Source: Thermodesulfobacteriota bacterium (GTDB lineage Bacteria; Desulfobacterota; Thermodesulfobacteria; Thermodesulfobacteriales; Thermodesulfatatoraceae). From it: a stretch of 9,690 bases of DNA. The stretch lies in NCBI GenBank assembly GCA_013154385.1, contig JAADCO010000005.1, positions 1 through 9,690 of the forward strand. The letters run 5' to 3'. A model generated the notes under the pieces. It did not search any database, was not told the origin of the DNA, and was given only the letters and a program-made list of their open reading frames with translations. Shown piece after piece: positions 1-5,747 of this stretch. Positions within the stretch are counted from its first letter, which is position 1. Each line of letters begins with the position of its first letter. Position numbers and translations under genes: made by a program.

Positions 1-5
1 ATTAC

Positions 6-20
6 TTTAATTAGTTTAAA
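6..20. repeat. AT-only inverted repeat downstream of dgt
   Basis: TTTAA-TTAGT-TTAAA (6-20) is a 5-bp inverted repeat in the AT-rich 37 nt beyond the dgt stop. It lacks the GC-rich stem of an intrinsic terminator. It may belong to the control region of a gene to the left, but nothing else can be said from this edge. Confidence 0.25.
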
Positions 21-37
21 TTTTTCAGCAACTCAGA

Positions 38-1069
38 CTAGGCTATCCAAGGGCGAGGAATGAAGAGTTTTTCATAGAGAGTAAGGGCGTAACGGTCAGT
101 CATTCCGGCCAGAAAGTCACAAACCATCCTGTGACGGGAATCAGGCGGATAGATGGTTTCCTTTTCCCAGGGGATGTCGTTTTCCAGGAAATAGACGTAG
201 AGCTCGCGGAGGATCTTCTTGGCCTTGCGAAACTCGTCGTGCACCACCGGGGCCTCGTAAACCTTTTCGAAGAGGAAGTCGCGCAACTGCTCCATGGCTT
301 CGACCACGTGCTCCTCCAGGTGCAGGCGGCCGTCGTCGAACTTGAGGGTGGTGAGCACGAGACTGCGGACCATGGTGTTGATGCGTTCGGAGTGCCTCTC
401 TCCGAAGACCTTTTTGCACGAGGAAGGGATCTCGCCTTCGCGGATCACGCCGCCGCGCAGGGCGTCGTCGAGATCGTGGTTCAGATAGGCGATGATGTCG
501 GCCACGCGCACCAGTTGGCCCTCGAGGGTTTGGGCCAGCTCGCCGGTGTCCTCCGGGAGGATGGGGCCTTTGCCCTTGGAGTGTTTGAGGATGCCCTCCC
601 GGACCTCGTGGGTGAGGTTGAGCCCTTTTCCGTCCTTTTCCAAGAAGTCCACCACGCGGAGACTCTGCTCGTAATGACGGAACCCCTCGGGATGGAGCTC
701 GTCGAGGACCGTTTCCCCGGCGTGGCCGAAGGGCGTGTGCCCCAGGTCGTGTCCCAGGGCGATGGCCTCGGTGAGGTCCTCGTTGAGGCGCAGGGCCCGC
801 GCCATGGCCCGGGCGATCTGGGCCACCTCCAGGGTGTGGGTCAGGCGGGTGCGATAGTGGTCCCCTCCCGGGGAGAGGAAGACCTGGGTCTTGTGTTTCA
901 GCCGGCGGAAGGCCTTGCTGTGAATGATGCGATCCCGGTCGCGCTGGAAACACGTGCGCAGGGGGCATTCCGGCTCCGGCCGCAGGCGGCCTTTGCTCTG
1001 CGAGGCTTTGGCGGCAAAGGGGGAGAGGATCTCCTCCTCGAGTCTTTCGAGGTCTTTCCTGATGTTCAC
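38..1069 (-). CDS. dgt: dGTPase-like HD-domain dNTP triphosphohydrolase (short, type 2)
   Basis: The 343-residue cytosolic protein is predicted to hydrolyse dGTP or other dNTPs to the deoxynucleoside and triphosphate, affecting dNTP pools. The HD-domain metal signature is complete: H78 (in RLTHTLEVAQIAR), H107-D108 (in GHDLGHTPFGHAGE) and D191 (in VRVADIIAYLNHD), with H111 and H116 nearby. The N-terminal GRLRPEPEC and FQRDRDRIIHSKAFRRLKHKTQ segments are typical of the short bacterial dGTPase-like subfamily, which is much shorter than E. coli Dgt (about 505 aa). The start is GTG: the frame is closed upstream by TAA at 1079-1081, and the protein begins where family members do. It is last in the minus-strand train, 37 nt after queA. 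The GTG has no Shine-Dalgarno at normal distance, but a three-codon frame ending in an overlapping TGA lies just before it. Family assignment is firm; nucleotide specificity cannot be read from the sequence. Confidence 0.95.
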   Translation of the reverse strand: MNIRKDLERLEEEILSPFAAKASQSKGRLRPEPECPLRTCFQRDRDRIIHSKAFRRLKHKTQVFLSPGGDHYRTRLTHTLEVAQIARAMARALRLNEDLTEAIALGHDLGHTPFGHAGETVLDELHPEGFRHYEQSLRVVDFLEKDGKGLNLTHEVREGILKHSKGKGPILPEDTGELAQTLEGQLVRVADIIAYLNHDLDDALRGGVIREGEIPSSCKKVFGERHSERINTMVRSLVLTTLKFDDGRLHLEEHVVEAMEQLRDFLFEKVYEAPVVHDEFRKAKKILRELYVYFLENDIPWEKETIYPPDSRHRMVCDFLAGMTDRYALTLYEKLFIPRPWIA

Positions 1070-1077
1070 GGATCCAT
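1066..1077 (-). other. Three-codon mini-ORF (M-D-P-stop) overlapping the dgt start
   Basis: Read on the minus strand, ATG at 1077-1075 is followed by GAT, CCG and TGA (1068-1066). The TGA overlaps the GTG start of dgt (1069-1067) as GTGA. A purine-rich GGGAAG (1092-1087) sits 9 nt before this ATG, good Shine-Dalgarno spacing, but 17 nt before the dgt GTG. The arrangement would suit termination-reinitiation coupling. It may also be chance, since such a short frame carries no statistical weight. Confidence 0.3.
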
Positions 1078-1086
1078 TTTACGTGT

Positions 1087-1092
1087 CTTCCC
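1087..1092 (-). promoter_or_regulatory. Shine-Dalgarno-like GGGAAG upstream of mini-ORF and dgt
   Basis: GGGAAG on the minus strand is the only purine-rich anti-SD match in the 37-nt queA-dgt gap. Its spacing is 9 nt to the mini-ORF ATG and 17 nt to the dgt GTG, so by distance it serves the mini-ORF better than dgt. Confidence 0.35.
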
Positions 1093-1106
1093 GCCGGGGC
1101 TCAAAT

Positions 1107-2150
1107 TTAGAGGATCAGCATGGCGTCTCCGTAGGAGAAGAAGCGGTAGCGTCTGGCCACGGCCTCGCGATAGGCCTTGAGGATGAGCTCGCGGCCGGCA
1201 AAGGCCGAGACCAGGATGAGGAGGCTTGAGCGCGGGAGATGGAAGTTGGTCACGAGATGATCCACCACCTGGAAACGAAAGCCCGGATAGATGTAGAGAT
1301 CGCACCAGGCAGAGACGGGTTCCACGCGCCCGGTCTTGAGGGCGGCGAATTCCAGGGCCCGCAGGGTGGTGGTGCCCACGGCAAAGACAGCTCCTCCCCT
1401 CTGCCGGGTTTCGTTTATCTTGCGCGCGGTCCCCGGGTCTATCTCCACGTATTCTTCGTGAAGTTGATGCTGGCGGATGTCGGCGCACTTCACCGGGGCA
1501 AAGGTCCCGTAGCCCACGTGCAGGGTGATGGTGAGGAAGCTCACGCCCTTCTCTTGCAGTCTCTCCAATAGTTCGCGGGTGAAGTGGAAACCGGCCGTGG
1601 GGGCGGCCACCGAGCCGGTCTTGCGCGCGTAGACCGTCTGATAGCGGAAGAGGTCCTCGTTTACCGGAGCGCGCTTGATGTAGGGGGGAAGGGGCACCCG
1701 ACCCACGCGCTCGATGAGGGAAAGAAGGTCTTGAGAGGCCCTGAGGAGTATTTCCACCTTGCCGCCTTCGAGCACCCGCACGATCTCCCCAGATAACCCC
1801 TCGGCAAAGCTGATTTTGAGCCCGGGCCGCGGCCTTTTTCCGCGAAAAAGGGCGGGAACAGGCTCTCCCTCCTGCGGCAGCCTCAACAGCAGCACCTCTA
1901 CCTGGCCTCCGGTCTCCTTGCGGCCGAGGAGTCTTGCGGGAAAGACCCGGCTGTCGTTGCCCACGAGGATGTCGCCGGGCCGGAAATAGTCTTCTATCTC
2001 CCGAAAGCGCTGATGATGCCTGATCTCCCCGGTCCGGCGATCAAGGACCAGGAGGCGGCTCTCCTCCCGCGCGGGAGAGGGAAACTGGGCCACGAGCTCT
2101 TCCGGTAGCTCGTAATCGTAGCTTTCCAGCCGAAAATCTTCGGGAATCAT
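1107..2150 (-). CDS. queA: S-adenosylmethionine:tRNA ribosyltransferase-isomerase QueA
   Basis: QueA transfers and isomerises the ribosyl group of S-adenosylmethionine onto 7-aminomethyl-7-deazaguanine in tRNA, giving epoxyqueuosine at wobble position 34 of GUN-anticodon tRNAs. The 347-residue length is normal for the family. Visible signatures in order are VGNDSRVFPARLLGRK (63-78), RVPLPPYIKR (151-160), YQTVYA with GSVAAPTAGFHFT (170-191), LHVGYGTFAPV (210-220), HQLHEEYVEI (228-237), AVGTTTLRALE (257-267), TNFHLPRSSLL followed by SAFAG (301-319), and the C-terminal FFSYGDAMLI. The ATG overlaps the glnE stop by 4 nt (ATGA), so translation is probably coupled to glnE. A GAAGAAG purine stretch inside the glnE 3' end could serve as ribosome binding site. 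No other queuosine gene is in the window. Nothing looks truncated or damaged. Confidence 0.97.
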   Translation of the reverse strand: MIPEDFRLESYDYELPEELVAQFPSPAREESRLLVLDRRTGEIRHHQRFREIEDYFRPGDILVGNDSRVFPARLLGRKETGGQVEVLLLRLPQEGEPVPALFRGKRPRPGLKISFAEGLSGEIVRVLEGGKVEILLRASQDLLSLIERVGRVPLPPYIKRAPVNEDLFRYQTVYARKTGSVAAPTAGFHFTRELLERLQEKGVSFLTITLHVGYGTFAPVKCADIRQHQLHEEYVEIDPGTARKINETRQRGGAVFAVGTTTLRALEFAALKTGRVEPVSAWCDLYIYPGFRFQVVDHLVTNFHLPRSSLLILVSAFAGRELILKAYREAVARRYRFFSYGDAMLIL

Positions 2151-4840
2151 ATGACTTCTTCGAAAATTTCCCTGTTCTGCCCGGTGATCTCGGTGAACCG
2201 GCGGTACACGTCGCTCCCCAGATAGGGGGCGCAGAGTTCGAGCTCCGCAGGGGAATAATGCTTCTCCTCACCGGGTTTGTCGAGGAGGAGGATGAGTTTT
2301 TGGTCAAGTGCGCGCAGAAAGAGGTATCCCTCGCGCAGCTTCCGGGCTTTTTCCGGGGAGAGGAGACCCAGATCTTCCAGGCGCTCCAGCCCGAGCAGGA
2401 CGTTTCCGGTGAGGAGTTCCGGGGCCCGGCGCGCGACCTCGAGCATCAACCACTGGACGACGAACTCGATGTCCGCCAGCCCTCCGCGCCCGACTTTGAG
2501 GTTGATCATCCCTTCCCGCGTGCGTTCGCGCTCCATGAGCTCCCTCATGCGGCGTATTTCCGCCCGCACGCTTTCCGTGAGCGGCACCTCCGCAAGGATC
2601 TGCCGTATCCCGGCGGTCACTTCCTCTACCAGCGAGGGTTCTCCGGCTATCTCGTCGAGGCGCACCAGGGCGAGCTTCTCCCACCAGGCCGAGTCTTCCC
2701 GATGATAGGTCAGGAACCCCTCCGGGGTGACCACCAGGGGGCCTTTGCGTCCCTCGGGCCTCAGCCGGGTGTCCACCTGATAGCCGGGGCCTTCCGGCAG
2801 AGGCATGCTCAAATAGTGGAGCAGCTTCTGGGCGATCTTCGTCTTGGGGACCAGGTCTCCCCGGGCGATGAAGACCATGTCGAGATCCGAGCGATAGCCG
2901 AGCTCCCGGCTTCCCAGTTTGCCGAGGCCAAAGATGCAAAGAGGGGTCTCGCCGGAATTGGGGCCGGCGGCCAGAGAGAGGGTGCAGCGCAGGACCTCGC
3001 GCGCGAGGTCCGAGAGCCGTGAAAGGAGTGCGGGGAGCTCGATCCTTCCGCGCAGGTCTTCAAGCCCCAGGCGGAAGAGCTCTTCGTTCTTGTAGGCCCT
3101 GAGGAGGGAAAGGGCCTCGTCCGGGGGATGGCGCAGGAATTCTTCGGGTTTCCTGGTTTGGGCGAGCCGGAAGAGGGCCTCTGCGGCCCCCGGGGCTTCG
3201 GCGAGGAGGTTGGAAAGAAAGGCGCTCTGGGAAAAGACCAGGAAGAGGTCCTTCAGTTTCTCGGGATGGTGCCGGAGGGCGTGATAGAAGGATATTCTCC
3301 CTCCGAGGCGCTGGAAGAAGGAGATCAGCTTGGCCAGGGCCCGGTCGGGGTCTTTGACTTCCTGGCAGACGGTGAGGATCTCGGGGATCAACTCCTCAAT
3401 GATGGGCCCCCGTCTCCGGCCAAGCGGCCCCTCCTGCCGCGCCAGATCCCGCAGGTCGCGGAGCAGGTTTTCCGGGATGTTGAGCCGCTCGGCAGCCTCC
3501 TTGGCGGAGATCTCGCCCGTCAGAAACATGCGGGCCTCGCGGCGCGGGTCCACTTCCCGCTGGGGTTCGAGCAGGGCGGAGAATATCTCCCTCACCCGGC
3601 GACGGTGGGATTCAAGGGTCTCGAGGAAGGGTTCTATCTCCTCGAAGTCCATGCTGCGGGCAAGACGCCTCAAGGCCGCTTCCTCCTCGGGAAGGACGGC
3701 GGTTTGGCGGAAGTGGATGGTCTGGAGGCGGTGTTCCAGGGTGCGCAGGAAGACGTAAGCCCGGCGCAGGTCTTCGGCCTCCTCCGCCGGAAGGAGCCCC
3801 AGCTTCTTGAGCCTTGCCAGCGCCCAGAGGGTGTGGCGTATGCGCAACGAAGGGTACTTTCCGCCGTAGATCATCTGGAGGCTCTGACAGAAGAACTCTA
3901 TTTCGCGAATCCCGCCGGGGCCGATCTTGATGTTTCTCTCCGCGCCCTGTTTGGCGGCCTCTTTCTGGAGGCGTTCCTTGAGGTCGCGAATGTGGTCGAG
4001 ATAGGCGTAGTCCAGGAAGCGCGGATAGACCACGGGTCTCAGGGCCTTTAAAAAGGCCTTTCCCAGGGGGAGATTTCCGGCCGAGGGTTTGGCCTTGACG
4101 AGGGCCAGGCGCTCGAAGGGGTGCGATTGGTGAAAGTAGTAGTTGAGGCCGGCCTTCAGGGAATAGGCAAGCTCTCCCTGACTTCCTCCGGGGCGGAGTC
4201 GCAGGTCAACCCGAAAGAGGCGTTCGCCTTCCATCAGGGAGTCGAAGAGCCGTGTCAGCTCCCGGAAGAGGGCGATGAATTGCTCCTTTTTCTGGTAGGG
4301 GCCGCGGAAGAAGTAGACGAGATCCACGTCCGAGTTGTAGTTGAGCTCGCGGCCGGCGAGTTTGCCCATGCCCAGGATCACGATGTCGCGCGCGGAGAGA
4401 GCGGGGAAGAGGTGTTCCACGAGCCAGCCCAGGGCCCCGCGGAGGAGGGCCTCGGCCAGGCCGGAGAGGGCAAAGACCACCCGCGGGAAGGGTTCGCCGC
4501 AGAGATCGAGGGTGAGGATCTTGAGGATCTCCCGCTGTTTGATCCGGCGGAGGAGAAGCGCCAGATCCCTCCAGGAAGGAGGATCGGCGGAGCGGATCTC
4601 CCTCTCAAGCGCCCGTGGCCCCCTGGGGCGCGGGAACGGGTCCTCCAGGAAGAAAGCAAGGAGGTCCTCTCTCCTCACGAGCAGGTTGGTGAGGTAGGGG
4701 GAAAAGCCAACGAGGCGGGCGAGGCGCGCGGCTCCGGGGCCCTTTTCCAGGGAGGCCCAGGGAAAGTTCGGATGGGCCTCCCTCAATCTCTCAAGCCCTG
4801 TCCGGGCCCACTCCTCGTCTGGTGGAGCGAGTAGAGGCAT
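2147..4840 (-). CDS. glnE: Bifunctional glutamine synthetase adenylyltransferase/adenylyl-removase GlnE
   Basis: GlnE adenylylates glutamine synthetase to inactivate it and removes AMP by phosphorolysis to reactivate it, in response to PII protein and glutamine. At 897 residues it is slightly shorter than E. coli GlnE (about 946) but complete. Both nucleotidyltransferase halves are present. The N-terminal adenylyl-removase half has GMGKLAGREL (157-166), SDVDLV with D171 and D173, and a third acidic residue D212 in VDLRLRPGGS. The C-terminal adenylyltransferase half has GLGKLGSREL (638-647), SDLDMV with D652 and D654, and D690 in VDTRLRPEGR. Each is followed by a helical GlnD-like segment, with KIGPGGIREIEF (305-316) and LKVGRGGLADIEF (781-793). 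All catalytic carboxylates appear intact, so both activities are expected. The ATG follows the ccsB stop with no gap (TAGATG) and lacks a strong ribosome binding site, suggesting translational coupling. Glutamine synthetase and PII genes are not in the window. Confidence 0.97.
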   Translation of the reverse strand: MPLLAPPDEEWARTGLERLREAHPNFPWASLEKGPGAARLARLVGFSPYLTNLLVRREDLLAFFLEDPFPRPRGPRALEREIRSADPPSWRDLALLLRRIKQREILKILTLDLCGEPFPRVVFALSGLAEALLRGALGWLVEHLFPALSARDIVILGMGKLAGRELNYNSDVDLVYFFRGPYQKKEQFIALFRELTRLFDSLMEGERLFRVDLRLRPGGSQGELAYSLKAGLNYYFHQSHPFERLALVKAKPSAGNLPLGKAFLKALRPVVYPRFLDYAYLDHIRDLKERLQKEAAKQGAERNIKIGPGGIREIEFFCQSLQMIYGGKYPSLRIRHTLWALARLKKLGLLPAEEAEDLRRAYVFLRTLEHRLQTIHFRQTAVLPEEEAALRRLARSMDFEEIEPFLETLESHRRRVREIFSALLEPQREVDPRREARMFLTGEISAKEAAERLNIPENLLRDLRDLARQEGPLGRRRGPIIEELIPEILTVCQEVKDPDRALAKLISFFQRLGGRISFYHALRHHPEKLKDLFLVFSQSAFLSNLLAEAPGAAEALFRLAQTRKPEEFLRHPPDEALSLLRAYKNEELFRLGLEDLRGRIELPALLSRLSDLAREVLRCTLSLAAGPNSGETPLCIFGLGKLGSRELGYRSDLDMVFIARGDLVPKTKIAQKLLHYLSMPLPEGPGYQVDTRLRPEGRKGPLVVTPEGFLTYHREDSAWWEKLALVRLDEIAGEPSLVEEVTAGIRQILAEVPLTESVRAEIRRMRELMERERTREGMINLKVGRGGLADIEFVVQWLMLEVARRAPELLTGNVLLGLERLEDLGLLSPEKARKLREGYLFLRALDQKLILLLDKPGEEKHYSPAELELCAPYLGSDVYRRFTEITGQNREIFEEVI

Positions 4841-5674
4841 CTAACCCGCGCCGTAGCTGTGAAGACCGGAAAGCAGGAAGTTGACTCCGAAGTAGGTGAA
4901 GATGACGGAAACGAAACCAATGATGGAGAGAAAGGCGATCTTGGTGCCGGCCCAACCCCGCATGAGACGGGCGTGAATGGCCGAGGCGTAGACGAACCAG
5001 GTGATGAGGGACCAGGTTTCTTTGGGGTCCCAGCTCCAATAGGAACCCCAGGCCTGCTCCGCCCACACGGCCCCGGTGATGATGCCCACCGTGAGCCAGA
5101 AGAAGCCGAAGAGGATGGTCTTGTAGATCAGGTCGTCAAGCGTGCGCAAGTCGGGCAGATGGGCCCAGATCCCTTTGTCGCTCTTGGCCTTGGAGCGTAA
5201 GAGGTACATGATGCCCAGACCACAGGCCACGGCAAAGGCCGCATAACCCAGGAAGCAGGTGATGACGTGGACCGTGAGCCAGTTGCTCTGGAGCGCGGGA
5301 ATCAGGGGTTCTATTTCCTGGTCCGTGCCAAAGGAAGCGTAAGCCATGGCCAGGAAGGCAAAGGGCGTGGCAAAGGCGCCGATAACTTTATTCTTGATGC
5401 GAAACTCTAAAAACAAGTAAACTAAAATGGTTACCCAGCCGAAGAATATTAGTGATTCGTACAAATTGGAGAGGGGGATGTGGCCGTAGCCGAGTTTGTG
5501 GGATTCCCACCATCTCATGATGAATCCGACGGTGTGCAGCACGAAACCGGTAATACAGACCCCGGTGGCCAGAGTTCCTGCTTTTTTCACGCGAAAGATC
5601 CAGTGGATCAAATAGAGCACGGCCGCGGCTAAGTAAAGGAACGTCGTTATGCTCAGAAGCAAAGAACTGGTCAT
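4841..5674 (-). CDS. ccsB: System II cytochrome c biogenesis membrane protein (CcsB by TIGRFAM naming; CcsA/ResC family)
   Basis: This polytopic membrane protein is predicted to handle heme for covalent attachment to apocytochromes c on the outer face of the cytoplasmic membrane, normally in complex with a ResB/Ccs1 partner. The 277 residues form about eight hydrophobic segments (roughly 5-27, 36-54, 70-91, 97-114, 131-158, 187-203, 219-238, 245-267). The tryptophan-rich WWD signature is clear: W204, W209, W213, W215-D216-P-K-E and W221. Candidate heme-ligand histidines are H47, H136, H234 and H272. I chose ATG at 5674 over an in-frame TTG at 5692 because AAAGGGAG lies 7 nt upstream of the ATG; the TTG reading would translate the ribosome binding site as Lys-Gly-Ser. 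It is first in the minus-strand train and abuts glnE. No resB homologue is in the window, so the partner must be elsewhere. Residues 69-91 are encoded by an unusually AT-rich stretch. Confidence 0.93.
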   Translation of the reverse strand: MTSSLLLSITTFLYLAAAVLYLIHWIFRVKKAGTLATGVCITGFVLHTVGFIMRWWESHKLGYGHIPLSNLYESLIFFGWVTILVYLFLEFRIKNKVIGAFATPFAFLAMAYASFGTDQEIEPLIPALQSNWLTVHVITCFLGYAAFAVACGLGIMYLLRSKAKSDKGIWAHLPDLRTLDDLIYKTILFGFFWLTVGIITGAVWAEQAWGSYWSWDPKETWSLITWFVYASAIHARLMRGWAGTKIAFLSIIGFVSVIFTYFGVNFLLSGLHSYGAG

Positions 5675-5681
5675 GGGCGGA

Positions 5682-5689
5682 CTCCCTTT
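5682..5689 (-). promoter_or_regulatory. Ribosome binding site fixing the ccsB start
   Basis: AAAGGGAG on the minus strand lies 7 nt before ATG at 5674. It supports that ATG over the in-frame TTG at 5692, which lies upstream of and reads through this site. Confidence 0.75.
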
Positions 5690-5690
5690 C

Positions 5691-5720
5691 AATATTGTTC
5701 TAGTTTAGAATGAATCTAGC
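5691..5720. promoter_or_regulatory. AT-rich divergent control region with inverted repeat (putative)
   Basis: The 73-nt region between ccsB and the kinase gene is the only shared upstream space for the two divergent transcripts. Its AT-rich core holds a perfect 5-bp inverted repeat with a 3-nt loop, TTCTA-GTT-TAGAA (5698-5710), and a second TCTAG (5715-5719) 16 nt downstream of the TCTAG within the repeat. TAGAAT (5706-5711) could be a plus-strand -10 element and CAATAT (5697-5692 on the minus strand) a -10 for ccsB, but neither has a convincing -35 at 16-18 nt. A repressor or activator site overlapping promoters is plausible; the promoter positions are inference. Confidence 0.35.
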
Positions 5721-5733
5721 ATGGTCCTCCAAA

Positions 5734-5738
5734 AGAGG
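5734..5738 (+). promoter_or_regulatory. Ribosome binding site fixing the kinase start
   Basis: AGAGG lies 9 nt before ATG at 5748. The in-frame ATG at 5721 has no comparable site and would add nine residues before the usual receiver-domain start, so 5748 is preferred. Confidence 0.6.
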
Positions 5739-5747
5739 CAATCCGGC

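Noticed and set aside
1083..1103. GC-rich run between queA and dgt as a terminator hairpin
   Set aside because: The CCC/GGG pairing is only about 3 bp and no U-tract follows on the minus strand.
131..1180. Long open frame on the plus strand opposite dgt (349 codons)
   Set aside because: It runs antisense to a clear HD-family enzyme, has no recognisable motif, and is expected in GC-rich DNA where the antisense of GC-biased codons rarely gives stops.
3128..4051. Plus-strand open frame of about 307 codons inside glnE
   Set aside because: It is antisense to an intact glnE with both catalytic halves; its translation is low-complexity (rich in Gly, Glu and Leu) with no domain signature.
5701..5707. 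TAGTTTA shared by the left edge (12-18) and the divergent intergenic region
   Set aside because: A 7-nt match between two short AT-rich stretches is expected by chance and is not surrounded by further similarity.
5721..5747. Upstream ATG at 5721 as the kinase start
   Set aside because: It lacks a good ribosome binding site and adds nine residues before the usual receiver start, whereas ATG 5748 has AGAGG at 9 nt.
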